Below are positions 34,534-43,729 of a stretch of DNA of 64,000 bases, piece by piece. The DNA is from Thermoplasmata archaeon. Lineage in GTDB: Archaea > Thermoplasmatota > Thermoplasmata > Lutacidiplasmatales > UBA184. The DNA lies in the NCBI GenBank assembly GCA_030043855.1, contig JASHWW010000005.1, forward strand, positions 1 through 64,000, in the 5' to 3' direction. The notes under the pieces are model-generated. The model was not told the DNA's origin. It searched no databases and saw nothing but the letters and a program-made list of their open reading frames with translations. Both the position numbers and the translations under genes were made by a program. The stretch's first letter is position 1. The number at the start of each line of letters is the position of its first letter.

Positions 34534-35913
34534 GTGCCTCGGTGGATCTCCGACGAGGGTGGGGAGGAGGCGGCCCTCCTGGCCGCTCTCGGCATCTCCT
34601 CGGTCGAGGAGTTGTTCACCGACGTTCCCAAGAAGGCCCGGATCGGACGGATGGGCGTCGGGCCCGGGCACGAGGAGCCCGAGGTCGTCCGGGAGATCGA
34701 CAAAATCCTCGACCGCAACCGACCCCTCTCGAAGTTCGCGGCGTTCGTCGGCGGTCGCTTCCAGAGCCGCTACGTCCCAGCGGCCGTCGATGCGATCCTC
34801 TCCCGCAGCGAATTCTACACGTCGTACACGCCGTACCAACCCGAGGCGAGCCAGGGGATGCTCCGGGCGCTGTTCGAATTCCAGAGCCTCTGGGTCGAGC
34901 TGACCGGCCTGGACGTCGCCAACGCGTCGCTCTACGACGGGGCGACCGCTGCGGGCGAGGGCCTGCTCTTCGCGCGTCGGCTGCACGAGGGCCACCGGTT
35001 CCTCGTACCCGCGAGCCTCCCGTGGGAGGAGCGCAGCGTCCTCGAGAACTACGCGAGCGGGCCCGGACTCACGGTCGAGTCGATCCCCTACGACGAGCGG
35101 ACCGGTTGCCTCGACCTCGACTTCGTCCGCACCGCCGTCCGGTCGGGCGACGTCTTCGGGGTCCTCGCCGACGTCCCGAACGGGTTCGGCCACCTCGACG
35201 AAGGTCTCGTGGAGTTGAAGCCGATCCTCGGCGACGTGCCGCTGGTCGTCTCCGCCGATCCGCTCTCGTTGACGGTCCTGGAGGCGCCGGGCCGGTACGG
35301 AGCGGACGTGGTCGTCGGGGAGGGACAGGGGTTCGGCATCGCCCCGTCGTTCGGCGGGCCGGCGCTCGGACTGTTCGCGTGTCGGAAGGAGCACGTGCGG
35401 ATGGCGCCCGGCCGGATCGCGGGTGCGACCCTCGACTCGGAGGGCCGGCGGGCGTACGCCCTCACTCTCCAGACGCGGGAACAACACATCCGTCGCTCCC
35501 GCGCGACCTCCAACATCTGCACGAACGAATCGTTGATGGCCCTCGCGTTCGTCGTCTACGCGAGCGTCGTCGGGCCGCGGGGACTCGCGGCGCTGCAGTC
35601 CTCCCTGGCCGAGAAGGCGCGCACCCTCGCGAGCGCCCTCGGGAGCGTTCCGGGGCTGCAGGCGCCCCGGTTCGAGGCGCCCTACCTCTGCGACTTCACG
35701 GTGGAACTCCGCTCCGGTACGGCCCGTGCGTTCCTCGACCGGCTCCGGCGACGGAAGGTCTTGGGCGGTGTCCCGCTCGCGGATCCCCGGCCGGGACGGT
35801 CGTCCGGCCCGGAACGGATCCTCGTCTCGGCGACGCCCACGATCGGGGAGAAGGAGATCCAGAAGTACGCGGCGGCCGCGCGGGCGGCGCTGTCCGGGGG
35901 GGGCGCGTCGTGA
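34534..35913 (+). CDS. gcvPA: glycine dehydrogenase (decarboxylating) subunit 1
   Basis: A 459-residue subunit of the split P-protein. It has YTPYQPEASQGMLRALFEFQ, ANASLYDGATAAGEGLLFA, FGVLADVPNGFG, VVVGEGQGFGIAPSFGGP and TSNICTNESLMALA, all typical of the N-terminal half of glycine decarboxylase in archaea. It lacks the PLP lysine, which is on subunit 2. With GcvPB it decarboxylates glycine and passes the aminomethyl group to GcvH. GTG 34534 is at the expected N-terminus. The stop overlaps the next start by 4 bp. Confidence 0.92.
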   Translation: MPRWISDEGGEEAALLAALGISSVEELFTDVPKKARIGRMGVGPGHEEPEVVREIDKILDRNRPLSKFAAFVGGRFQSRYVPAAVDAILSRSEFYTSYTPYQPEASQGMLRALFEFQSLWVELTGLDVANASLYDGATAAGEGLLFARRLHEGHRFLVPASLPWEERSVLENYASGPGLTVESIPYDERTGCLDLDFVRTAVRSGDVFGVLADVPNGFGHLDEGLVELKPILGDVPLVVSADPLSLTVLEAPGRYGADVVVGEGQGFGIAPSFGGPALGLFACRKEHVRMAPGRIAGATLDSEGRRAYALTLQTREQHIRRSRATSNICTNESLMALAFVVYASVVGPRGLAALQSSLAEKARTLASALGSVPGLQAPRFEAPYLCDFTVELRSGTARAFLDRLRRRKVLGGVPLADPRPGRSSGPERILVSATPTIGEKEIQKYAAAARAALSGGGAS

Positions 35914-37373
35914 GCTTCCGGCAGGCGCGCTGGGACGAGCCGTCCATCTGGGACCTCGCCCCGTCCGACCCCGGCCCGGTGCCCGAGGTCCCCGGAGTCC
36001 CCGAGCGACTCCGGCGGAAGGAGGGTCTGCGCTGGCCCGAGCTCTCCGAGCTCGAAGTCGTCCGGCATTACACGCGCCTGTCGCAGATGAACTTCGGGAT
36101 CGACACCTCGCCGTACGCCCTCGGGTCGTGCACGATGAAGTACAACCCGAAGGTCTCCGAGCAGCTCGCTCGGCGACCGGGGGCGGCCGACCTTCACCCG
36201 TACCAACCGGTGGAGACGGTCCAGGGCGCCCTCGAGGTCGTCTGGCGGCTCGAGCGAATCCTGGCGAAAGTCACGGGACTACCCGAGGTCTCGCTGCAGC
36301 CCGCCGCGGGGGCCCACGGGGAGTACGCGGCGCTCCTGATGGTGCGGGCCTACTTCCGCGATCGCGGGGAGCTCGCCCAGCGCACCGAGGTGTTGTTGCC
36401 CGACACCGCGCACGGGACCAATCCCGCCTCGGCCAGTATGGCGGGGTTCACGACGCGGGAGATCCCCTCGAAGGACGGTTGCGTCGACCTTGCGGCACTG
36501 CGCGCCGCGGTCTCGGACCGGACGGCCTGCTTCATGCTCACCAACCCGAACACGGCCGGCCTGTTCGAGTCCGAGATCCTCGAGATCGCGGCGACCGTCC
36601 ACGGCGCCGGCGGGATGCTCTACTACGACGGGGCGAACCTGAACGCGATCCTGGGGATCACCCATCCCGGCCGGATGGGGTTCGATGTCGCGCACCTGAA
36701 CCTGCACAAGACGTTCGCGACGCCCCACGGCGGAGGCGGCCCCGGCGCCGGCGTGCTCGCCGCCGGGGAGACGCTGGCCCCGTACCTGCCGGTCCCGCGG
36801 GTCGTGAAGCGGGGACGGGCGTTCTCGCTCGACTACGACCGGCCGAAATCGATCGGGAAGATTCGCGCCGGCTACGGGAGCTTCGGGCTCGACCTGCGAG
36901 CGTACGCCTTCGCGATCACGCACGGCGAGGAGGGACTGAAGCACGTCTCCCGGCGGGCCGTCCTCAACTCGAACTACCTCGGATCCCGGATGGGGCGCTA
37001 CCTGCCCCGGCCGTTCCGGCCCCTGGTGAAACACGAATTCCTGCTCTCGGGGGCCCCGCTCAAGGAGAAGGGCGTCCGGACGTTGGACCTCGCGAAGCGC
37101 CTCCTCGACGAGGGCGTGCACGCGCCAACGATCTACTTCCCGTCGCTCGTCGAAGAGTCGTTGATGTTCGAGCTCCCCGAGACCGAGTCGAAACGGGAGC
37201 TCGACCGCTACTACGCGGCGTTCGAGCGGGCGGTCACGGACACGCCCGAGCACCTGCACGCGGCGCCCCGGAATCTCGCCGTCTCCCGCATCGACGAGGT
37301 CCGGGCGGCGCGCGAGCCGTTGCTCTCGTGGAAGGACCTGCGCGCCGCGTCCGCAAAGGTTGAAACTCCCTAG
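35910..37373 (+). CDS. gcvPB: glycine dehydrogenase (decarboxylating) subunit 2
   Basis: A 487-residue PLP subunit. The cofactor lysine is in AHLNLHKTFATPHGGGGPG; DTAHGTNPASASMAGF, TNPNTAGLFE and YYDGANLNAILG are conserved neighbours, and YALGSCTMKYNPK opens the domain. GTG 35910 shares bases with the gcvPA TGA (GTGA). No gcvT, gcvH or lipoyl genes are in the window, so the rest of the glycine cleavage system must be elsewhere. Confidence 0.94.
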   Translation: MSFRQARWDEPSIWDLAPSDPGPVPEVPGVPERLRRKEGLRWPELSELEVVRHYTRLSQMNFGIDTSPYALGSCTMKYNPKVSEQLARRPGAADLHPYQPVETVQGALEVVWRLERILAKVTGLPEVSLQPAAGAHGEYAALLMVRAYFRDRGELAQRTEVLLPDTAHGTNPASASMAGFTTREIPSKDGCVDLAALRAAVSDRTACFMLTNPNTAGLFESEILEIAATVHGAGGMLYYDGANLNAILGITHPGRMGFDVAHLNLHKTFATPHGGGGPGAGVLAAGETLAPYLPVPRVVKRGRAFSLDYDRPKSIGKIRAGYGSFGLDLRAYAFAITHGEEGLKHVSRRAVLNSNYLGSRMGRYLPRPFRPLVKHEFLLSGAPLKEKGVRTLDLAKRLLDEGVHAPTIYFPSLVEESLMFELPETESKRELDRYYAAFERAVTDTPEHLHAAPRNLAVSRIDEVRAAREPLLSWKDLRAASAKVETP

Positions 37374-37389
37374 CGGCTCCCGCCGGCCG

Positions 37390-38496
37390 ATGAAGGCCCG
37401 CGTGGAGAAGATCTTCCAGCACCTCGAGAAGCCGGTCGACGCGATCGTTGTGGCGAACTCGGTCGACCCCCACCTCGACCAGAGCTTCTTCTACCTGTTC
37501 GGGGTCCCCGCGGGCCTCTTCGAGGGGGCGGTCGCGATCGCCCACCCGGACGGCAAGCTCGACGTGCTCACCTCCCCGCTCGAGGCCGAGACGGCGCACC
37601 AGGCGGCGAAGCTCGACCCCCACGTGGCGATCCACACGGTGCCCCGGGAAGAGACCGACGGATTCGTCAAGGACCTCCTCGGCGGCGCGAAGACGGTCGG
37701 GCTCAACTTCCGCGAACTGACCCACAGCTGGTACCTCATCCTCGAGAAGGCCGTGCCGGGGACCGACTGGGTCGACGTCTCCGTGCCGATCCGCAACGCC
37801 CGCGTCACGAAGGACGCGCACGAGATCGAGCTGCTCCGCGGAGCGGCCGAGATCGGCTCGAAGGTCGGCCGGGAGATCCCCGGGATGCTCAAGACCGGGA
37901 TGACCGAGCTCGAACTCGCGGCCGAGATGGAGTACCGGATGAACCGCCACGGGGCGAGCGGCCGGTCGTTCGCGACGATCGTCGCCTTCGGCGCCCACGG
38001 GGCCGAGCCGCACTTCTCCCCGACCTCCACGAAGCTCAAGCCCGGCGACTCGATGGTCTGCGACTTCGGCGCGACCTACCAGCGGTACGTCTGCGACATC
38101 ACCCGCTCGTTCCACTTCGGCCCACGGGACGAGGAGATGAAGGCCGTCCACGACACCGTCGAGAAGGCGCAGGCGGCGGCGTTCGCGACGATCCGGCCGG
38201 GGGTTCCCGCGAAGGAGGTCCACGCCGCCGCGGCGAAGGTCATCGACGAGTCGAAGTGGAAGGGGCGACTCACCCACGGGGTCGGGCACTCGATCGGGCT
38301 CGTGGTGCACGACGGCTGGGGCTACGGCCCGAACGTGGCCGACCCGCTGGTCGAGGGCATGGCGATCACGGTCGAGCCGGGGATCTACATCCCCGGCAAG
38401 GGCGGCGTCCGGATCGAGGACGACATCGTCGTCACGAAGAACGGCTACGAGTTCCTGACCACCGCGCCGCGCGCGTACATCGAGGTAGCTGCGTGA
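37390..38496 (+). CDS. M24-family metallopeptidase (Xaa-Pro dipeptidase/aminopeptidase P)
   Basis: A 368-residue pita-bread enzyme. An N-terminal creatinase-like domain (about 1-140) precedes the catalytic domain with ligands in MVCDFGATYQRYVCDITR (two Asp), THGVGHSIGL (His), ITVEPGIYIPG (Glu) and RIEDDIVV (Glu). It releases amino acids next to proline in small peptides, perhaps supplying glycine and others to the pathway encoded upstream. ATG 37390 lies 16 bp after gcvPB. Its TGA overlaps the GTG of the next gene. Confidence 0.92.
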   Translation: MKARVEKIFQHLEKPVDAIVVANSVDPHLDQSFFYLFGVPAGLFEGAVAIAHPDGKLDVLTSPLEAETAHQAAKLDPHVAIHTVPREETDGFVKDLLGGAKTVGLNFRELTHSWYLILEKAVPGTDWVDVSVPIRNARVTKDAHEIELLRGAAEIGSKVGREIPGMLKTGMTELELAAEMEYRMNRHGASGRSFATIVAFGAHGAEPHFSPTSTKLKPGDSMVCDFGATYQRYVCDITRSFHFGPRDEEMKAVHDTVEKAQAAAFATIRPGVPAKEVHAAAAKVIDESKWKGRLTHGVGHSIGLVVHDGWGYGPNVADPLVEGMAITVEPGIYIPGKGGVRIEDDIVVTKNGYEFLTTAPRAYIEVAA

Positions 38497-39515
38497 GGTT
38501 CGGGGTCCTGACCGGCGGCGGCGACTGCCCCGGGCTGAACCCCGCGATCCGTGCCGTCGTCGATCGGGCCGCCCGCGAGGGCCACGAGACGGTCGGCTTC
38601 CGCGACGGCTGGAAGGGCGTCCGCGACGGCCTCACCCGCCCGCTCTCCGTGGACGACGTCCACGACCTGATCGGCCGGGGCGGAACGATCCTCGGCAGCT
38701 CCCGGACCAATCCGTTCGCGAAGCCGGAGGACGCGGAGAAGGTCGTCCGGACGCTCGCCCACGAGCGGATCGACGCGCTCGTCGCGATCGGGGGGGACGA
38801 CACGCTCACGGCGGCCCGGGAGCTCGCCCGACGCGGCGGGAAGGTCGTCGGGGTCCCGAAGACGATGGACAACGACGTCGCCGGGACGGACTGGACGTTC
38901 GGATTCCACTCGGCGACCGCGGTAGCGGTCGACGCCCTCGAGCGGCTGCGGGACACCGCGGGGAGCCACCACCGGGCGATCGTGCTCGAGGTGATGGGTC
39001 GGCACGCCGGATGGGTCGCCCTCGCCACGGGCCTCGCCGGCGGCGCGGACGCGACGCTCGTCCCCGAGGAGCCGTACGACGAGGCGGAACTGTTCCGTCG
39101 CGTGCGCGCGGCGGTGGCGGCGCGAGGGCACGCGCTCGTCGTGGCCAGCGAGGGGATCGACCTCGGCCAGCGCAAGGGGTCGACCGGCGCGAAGGACGAG
39201 TTCGGGCACGAGCTCCTGCGCGAGCGCGAGGTCGGCGCCGAACTCGCGGAGCGGATCCAGGCGGCCACCGGCGTGGAGACGCGCAGCGCCCAGATCGGCC
39301 ACATCCAGCGAGGCGGCGCGCCCGAGCTGTTCGACCGGATCTTGGCGACCCGCCTCGGGGCTCACGCCGTCGAGCTGGCGCTCGCCGGTCGGTTCGGCGA
39401 GGTCGCGGTGCTCCGCGGGGAGCGGGTCGTCGGAATCCCGCTCGACGAGGCGATCGGCACCTCGAAGACGGTGACCCCGGACTGGCTGGCGCTCCTGCAT
39501 ACCTTCGAGCCGTAG
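38493..39515 (+). CDS. pfp: phosphofructokinase, predicted pyrophosphate-dependent
   Basis: A 340-residue PfkA-family enzyme. LTGGGDCPGLNPAIR is the phosphate-binding start and GVPKTMDND carries the catalytic Asp. The key selector site reads GGDDT (residues 100-104), with Asp103 where ATP-dependent enzymes have Gly, and Lys123 replaces the Gly of PGTIDND. Both changes are known marks of PPi-dependent phosphofructokinases. MGRHAGWVAL and GHIQRGGAP bind fructose-6-phosphate. It would run reversibly in glycolysis and gluconeogenesis. GTG 38493 overlaps the preceding stop by 4 bp. Confidence 0.9.
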   Translation: MRFGVLTGGGDCPGLNPAIRAVVDRAAREGHETVGFRDGWKGVRDGLTRPLSVDDVHDLIGRGGTILGSSRTNPFAKPEDAEKVVRTLAHERIDALVAIGGDDTLTAARELARRGGKVVGVPKTMDNDVAGTDWTFGFHSATAVAVDALERLRDTAGSHHRAIVLEVMGRHAGWVALATGLAGGADATLVPEEPYDEAELFRRVRAAVAARGHALVVASEGIDLGQRKGSTGAKDEFGHELLREREVGAELAERIQAATGVETRSAQIGHIQRGGAPELFDRILATRLGAHAVELALAGRFGEVAVLRGERVVGIPLDEAIGTSKTVTPDWLALLHTFEP

Positions 39516-39523
39516 GCACTCCC

Positions 39524-40534
39524 ATGCCCGTTCGCGCGCTCTGGTTCCGCGACCCGGTCCTCTCGATCCTCGACCAGCGCCAACTCCCCGGGCGAACGGT
39601 GGTCCGCCGGCTCTCTCGGGTCGAGGAGGTCGCCGAGGCGATCCGGACGCTCGCCGTCCGGGGCGCTCCGGCGATCGGCGTGGCAGCCGCCTACGGAATG
39701 GTCGTCGCCCAGCGCGGCGGCCGACACGGGCCGGACCGGGCGGCGGAGCTTCTGCGATCGACGCGTCCGACCGCGGTCGACCTGTTCGTCGGGGTCGAGA
39801 CCGTCCGTTCTGCCTGGGCCCGCGGCGACGATGTGCTGTCTGCCGCCGACGCCTATCGCGAACGGATCGTCGGGGAGTGTTATGCGATCGGGATCGCCGG
39901 TGCCCCCTTGTTCGCCCGCGCCCGCAAGGTGCTCACCCACTGCAACGCCGGGGCGCTCGCGACGGTGGAGTGGGGGACCGCCCTCGCGCCGATCCGGGTC
40001 GCGCGGCGACAGGGAGCCCGACTGTTCGTCTGGGTCGACGAGACCCGGCCGCTCCTCCAGGGGGCCCGGCTCACGGCCTGGGAGCTCGCCCGCGAGCGGA
40101 TCCCGCACGCGGTGATCGCCGACAACGCGGCGGGCCACTACCTCGCGACCGGCGAGGTCGACGCGGTGATCGTCGGCGCCGACCGGATCGCGCGCAACGG
40201 GGACTTCGCCAACAAGATCGGTACCTACGAGAAGGCGGTGGTCGCGCACGAGAACGGCGTTCCGTTCTACGTCGCGGCTCCGTGGAGCACGTTCGATGCC
40301 CGCCGAGCCTCCGGACGGTCGATCCCGGTCGAGGAGCGGCGGGAGGACGAGGTCCTCGAGATCGGCGGACGTCGCCTCGCGCCGTCCGCCAGCCACGCCC
40401 GCAATCCGGCGTTCGACGTGACCCCGGCGAAGTACGTGACCGCCTTCGTCACGCCGGCCGGGGTGCTCCGGCCGGGCGAGATCGCGCGGACGCTGGCCCG
40501 CGTGCGCGGGGCGTCCGCAGTGCCGTCCGCCTAA
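39524..40534 (+). CDS. mtnA: S-methyl-5-thioribose-1-phosphate isomerase (MtnA/aIF2B-like)
   Basis: A 336-residue isomerase. RGAPAIGVAAAYGM, LTHCNAGALAT (catalytic Cys), IADNAAGHYL, VGADRIARNGDFANKIGTY (catalytic Asp) and FDVTPAKYVTAFVT follow the MtnA pattern. It converts methylthioribose-1-phosphate to the ribulose form in methionine salvage. The related archaeal ribose-1,5-bisphosphate isomerase belongs to the same fold, but RGAPAIG favours MtnA. ATG 39524 is 9 bp after pfp. The stop overlaps the convergent small gene by 4 bp. Confidence 0.88.
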   Translation: MPVRALWFRDPVLSILDQRQLPGRTVVRRLSRVEEVAEAIRTLAVRGAPAIGVAAAYGMVVAQRGGRHGPDRAAELLRSTRPTAVDLFVGVETVRSAWARGDDVLSAADAYRERIVGECYAIGIAGAPLFARARKVLTHCNAGALATVEWGTALAPIRVARRQGARLFVWVDETRPLLQGARLTAWELARERIPHAVIADNAAGHYLATGEVDAVIVGADRIARNGDFANKIGTYEKAVVAHENGVPFYVAAPWSTFDARRASGRSIPVEERREDEVLEIGGRRLAPSASHARNPAFDVTPAKYVTAFVTPAGVLRPGEIARTLARVRGASAVPSA

Positions 40535-40686
40535 GGTACAACGGAGAGCGGGTGCCCGAGCATCCGCACCGTTCCCTCGAACGCGGCCCCGAAACTCGCG
40601 GCAACGTCCACGCCCAGATGATTGAGCGTGAGGACCAGTCCCAACAGCAAGATCACGGCGACCGACCAGGCTCGAATGGCGTGCAT
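40531..40686 (-). CDS. small single-pass membrane protein
   Basis: A 51-residue protein. A basic start (MHAIRAW) precedes one hydrophobic helix (SVAVILLLGLVLTLNHLGV) and a short amphipathic tail ending in PLSVVP. It could be a subunit of a membrane complex or a stand-alone micro-protein; no family is recognised. A TATA-like ggtttaacta (40724-40733, this strand) sits 38-47 bp upstream of the ATG. Confidence 0.5.
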   Translation of the reverse strand: MHAIRAWSVAVILLLGLVLTLNHLGVDVAASFGAAFEGTVRMLGHPLSVVP

Positions 40687-40889
40687 CCTCGCACCTCGCG
40701 CGGCCGTCGAATCGCGTCCCCGCCTAGTTAAACCGCGACCTCCATCGGCAACGCGGGTCGGTCGGCCGCGGCCCGCGTCTCCGGTCGAACGCGCGGGCGG
40801 GCGCGGGCGCGCGCCGGCGCGAGCGCGGTGCCGCGACGACTGCGGGTCGCGCAAGTTTGATAGCATGGGGCGGTTAGGTCCTCGGGGCT

Positions 40890-40995
40890 GCCCTGGTAGT
40901 CTAGTGGTCTAGGATCTAGGTCTGTCGAGCCTGGGACTCGGGTTCGAAGGCGGCCGGGGGCGCTCCCCCCGGCCCCGGAACTCCCGACCAGGGCG
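40890..40995 (+). tRNA. tRNA-Asp (GUC) with a 33-nt insertion in the T-loop
   Basis: The acceptor stem is GCCCTGG (40890-40896)/CCAGGGC (40988-40994) with discriminator G40995. The D stem is GTCT/GGAT. The anticodon arm is TAGGT-CTGTCGA-GCCTG, giving GTC. The T stem is TCGGG (40938-40942)/CCCGA (40983-40987). Between its arms are 40 nt instead of 7; removing 33 nt (about 40949-40981) restores TTCGAAT. The insert contains a strong hairpin, ggccggggg/ccccccggcc. It is best read as a non-canonical archaeal tRNA intron. A TATA-like gtttgatag lies at about 40855-40863. Confidence 0.85.
40949..40981 (+). other. putative tRNA intron in the T-loop
   Basis: A 33-nt GC-rich segment folds into a long G/C hairpin (40952-40960 with about 40966-40975). 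At its base, TTC (40943-40945) can pair with GAA (40978-40980), leaving short bulges GAA and CT, a relaxed bulge-helix-bulge that a splicing endonuclease could cut. The exact borders are uncertain by one or two bases. Confidence 0.65.
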
Positions 40996-41052
40996 CCTCC
41001 CCACCGATTCCGGCCCAAGCCCGTTTATGCTCGCGGTCGCCTTCCACCGACC

Positions 41053-41868
41053 ATGAGCGACGACGCCACGCCGCCCCCGAGGGGCGAGGCGCCGTACCTC
41101 TCGCACATCGTCGGGGACGCGCTGCGCGACCTGACCGAGAAGCGACTGCTGGAGCTCGTGCGAGCCGAGCCGGTGCCGACGCATCTCGCGATCATCATGG
41201 ACGGCAATCGTCGGTTCGCGGCCGCCGAAGGGCTCTCGGTCGCCGACGGGCACGAGCGGGGACGCGATACGCTCGAGGAGCTGCTCAACTGGTGCCTCGA
41301 GCTCGGGATCCGGGTCCTGACCGTCTACGCGTTTTCGACGGAGAACCGCTCGCGTTCGCCCGAGGAGGTCGAGTCCCTCATGGAGCTGTTCGACCGGAGC
41401 CTCCGGCAGATCGCCGTCGACGAGCGCGTCCACAAGAACCAGATCCGGGTCCGGATCCTCGGCAATCGGGCCCTGCTCCCGGCCCGGCTCCGGGAGGCGG
41501 TCGACCTGGCGGAGACGGCGACCGCCCAGTACTCGGCGTACCTCTACAACGTCGCGCTCGGGTACGGAGGTCGGGACGAGATCCTCGAGGCGATCCGGAC
41601 GCTCGCCCGCGAAGTCCGCGACGGCCGCCTGACACCCGAGCAGATCGACTCGGCGGCGGTGTCGCGCCACCTCTACACGGCGGAGCTGCCGGACCCGGAC
41701 CTGATCTTCCGGACGAGCGGGGAGGAGCGGATTTCGAACTTCCTGCTCTGGCAGTCGGCGTACAGCGAGCTGTACTTCTCCGACGTCATGTGGCCGGGGC
41801 TGACGCACCTCGATTTCCTGCGCGCGATCCGGGCCTACCAGATGCGTCGCCGGCGGTACGGCACCTAG
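41053..41868 (+). CDS. uppS: cis-prenyltransferase (UppS/undecaprenyl diphosphate synthase family)
   Basis: A 271-residue enzyme. AIIMDGNRRFAAAEG has the catalytic Asp and diphosphate loop. LTVYAFSTENRSRSPEEV, LYNVALGYGGRDEI and DLIFRTSGEERISNFLLWQ follow in family order. It builds the long cis-polyprenyl diphosphate used as the lipid carrier for glycan and S-layer glycosylation. There is an N-terminal extension of about 45 residues. A TATA-like gtttatgc at 41025-41032 lies about 25 bp before the ATG. It may serve the glycan operon at 50.9-57 kb. Confidence 0.93.
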   Translation: MSDDATPPPRGEAPYLSHIVGDALRDLTEKRLLELVRAEPVPTHLAIIMDGNRRFAAAEGLSVADGHERGRDTLEELLNWCLELGIRVLTVYAFSTENRSRSPEEVESLMELFDRSLRQIAVDERVHKNQIRVRILGNRALLPARLREAVDLAETATAQYSAYLYNVALGYGGRDEILEAIRTLAREVRDGRLTPEQIDSAAVSRHLYTAELPDPDLIFRTSGEERISNFLLWQSAYSELYFSDVMWPGLTHLDFLRAIRAYQMRRRRYGT

Positions 41869-41966
41869 GCGGCCCGGTGTCCCGCAGGGGATCCGGCGCT
41901 CCACGGGAGCCCGATGCATCGGCTGGGCCCCCCGCGGGGTCGGGAGCCTCCGAGCGTTCCAGTATG

Positions 41967-42022
41967 TTTTAAATAGAACCGCATTTCTACCCGAACCGAA
42001 CGCCGAGAGGACTCTCGGAGGA
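41967..42022 (+). promoter_or_regulatory. thermosome promoter and Shine-Dalgarno
   Basis: TTTTAAATA (41967-41975) is a strong TATA box. The predicted transcript start is near 41997, leaving a leader of about 33 nt that holds GGAGGA (42017-42022), 7-8 bases before the ATG. The strong promoter and good ribosome site suit a highly expressed chaperonin. Confidence 0.75.
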
Positions 42023-42029
42023 TACACCG

Positions 42030-43694
42030 ATGCTGACAGGACAGACGCCGATCTTGGTGCTGAAGGAAGGGACGAAGCGCGAGAAGGGCCGCGGAGCGCT
42101 CTCGAACAACATCCAGGCCGCGAAGGCGATCGCCGACGCGGTCCGGTCGACGCTCGGGCCGCGCGGGCTCGACAAGATGCTGGTCGACTCGATGGGCGAC
42201 GTCGTCGTCACGAACGACGGGGTCACGATCCTCAAGGAGATGGACGTCGAGCACCCGGCCGCGAAGATGCTGGTCGAGGTCGCGAAGACCCAGGACCAGG
42301 AAGCCGGGGACGGGACGACCACGGCGGTCGTGCTCGCCGGCGAGCTGCTCAAGCGGGCCGAGGGCCTGATCGAGCAGAACATCCACCCGACGATCATCTC
42401 CCAGGGGTACCGCCTGGCGTCCGCGAAGGCGCTCAAGATCCTCCAGGAGTCGAGCGAGCCGATCGCCATCGGCGACCACGCGAAGCTCGCGCAGATCGCG
42501 GTCACGTCGATGTCCTCGAAGTCGGTCTCGTTCAGCCGGGACGCGCTCGGCGAGATCGCCGTGAAGGCGGTCACCGCGGTCGCGGAGAAGAAGGGCGACG
42601 GCCACTACGTCGACCTTGACAACATCCAGCTGATCAAGAAGCAGGGCGGCTCCATCACCGACACGCAGCTCATCGAGGGGGTCATCGTCGACAAGGAGAA
42701 GGTCCACTCGGGGATGCCGTCGCGCGTCGAGAACCCGAAGATCGCCCTCCTCGACGCCGCGCTCGAGATCAAGAAGACCGAGATCGACGCGAAGATCGAG
42801 ATCAACGACCCGTCCCAGCTGAACGCGTTCCTCCAGGAGGAGGAGAACATGCTGCGGCGGATGGTCGACCAGGTGAAGAAGTCCGGCGCGAACGTCGTCC
42901 TCTGCCAGAAGGGGATCGACGACCTCGCCCAGCACTTCCTCGCGAAGGAAGGCATCTACGCGGTCCGCCGCGTGAAGAAGTCCGACATGGAGAAGCTCGC
43001 CAAGGCGACCGGGGCGAACATCGTCTCGAAGGTCAGCGAGCTCACCCCCGAGGACGTCGGCACGGCGGGTCTGGTCGAGGAGCGGAAGATCGGCGAGGAC
43101 GCGCTCACGTTCGTGACGGGCGCGAAGAAAGCGCGCGCGGTCTCGATCCTGATCCGCGGCGGCACGGAGCACGTCCTGGACGAGATCGAGCGGTCGCTCG
43201 ACGACGCCCTCAACGTGGTCGCGGTGGCGGTCGAGGACGGGCGCTTCGTCTACGGCGGCGGCGCGACCGCGAGCGAGCTCGCGCTCCACCTCCGCGATGA
43301 GGCGGCGAAGATCGGCGGGCGGGAACAGATCGCGTTCGAGAGCTTCGCCGAAGCGCTCGAGACGGTCCCCCGGACCCTCGCCGAGAACGCCGGGCTCGAC
43401 CCGATCGACATTCTGATCGAGCTGCGGAAGGCCCACAAGGGCGGCCAGAAGCACGCGGGCGTCAACATCACGACCGGCAAGGTCAGCGACATGGGCGAGA
43501 TCCACGTGATCGAGCCGATCCGGGTCGGGCGCCAGGCGATCGAGAGCGCGACCGATGCGGCCGTCATGATCCTGCGGATCGACGACGTCATCGCGTCCAA
43601 GTCGTCCCCGGCCCCGTCCGGTGGCGGCCCCGGTGGCCCCGGCGGCATGGGTGGGATGGGCGGCATGGGCGGCGGCGACTTCGGCGAGGATTAA
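42030..43694 (+). CDS. ths: thermosome subunit (group II chaperonin)
   Basis: A 554-residue subunit of the double-ring ATP-driven folding machine. [17 protein letters not shown] and [19 protein letters not shown] begin the equatorial domain, [18 protein letters not shown] carries the catalytic Asp and P-loop, and the second equatorial half has [14 protein letters not shown]. The apical domain includes the [16 protein letters not shown] segment. The tail is the Gly-Met repeat typical of archaeal thermosomes. It is monocistronic with its own promoter and a downstream hairpin. Confidence 0.96.
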   Translation: MLTGQTPILVLKEGTKREKGRGALSNNIQAAKAIADAVRSTLGPRGLDKMLVDSMGDVVVTNDGVTILKEMDVEHPAAKMLVEVAKTQDQEAGDGTTTAVVLAGELLKRAEGLIEQNIHPTIISQGYRLASAKALKILQESSEPIAIGDHAKLAQIAVTSMSSKSVSFSRDALGEIAVKAVTAVAEKKGDGHYVDLDNIQLIKKQGGSITDTQLIEGVIVDKEKVHSGMPSRVENPKIALLDAALEIKKTEIDAKIEINDPSQLNAFLQEEENMLRRMVDQVKKSGANVVLCQKGIDDLAQHFLAKEGIYAVRRVKKSDMEKLAKATGANIVSKVSELTPEDVGTAGLVEERKIGEDALTFVTGAKKARAVSILIRGGTEHVLDEIERSLDDALNVVAVAVEDGRFVYGGGATASELALHLRDEAAKIGGREQIAFESFAEALETVPRTLAENAGLDPIDILIELRKAHKGGQKHAGVNITTGKVSDMGEIHVIEPIRVGRQAIESATDAAVMILRIDDVIASKSSPAPSGGGPGGPGGMGGMGGMGGGDFGED

Positions 43695-43729
43695 GGTCGA
43701 CCCCGCGCGGCCGCGCGAACCCCTTCTCC

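Noticed and set aside
35910..35913. Frameshift between the two halves of glycine decarboxylase
   Set aside because: The split into GcvPA and GcvPB is normal in archaea; each half has its own start and full domain, with a GTGA overlap.
40949..40981. Reading the tRNA-Asp insertion as a variable arm or as a broken tRNA
   Set aside because: The extra bases fall between the two halves of an otherwise perfect T arm, not in the variable region. All other stems and the discriminator are intact, which favours a spliced intron.
43706..43717. GC palindrome gcgcggccgcgc after the thermosome gene
   Set aside because: Short self-complementary GC runs are expected by chance at this base composition. Only the longer 43730-43754 hairpin was kept.
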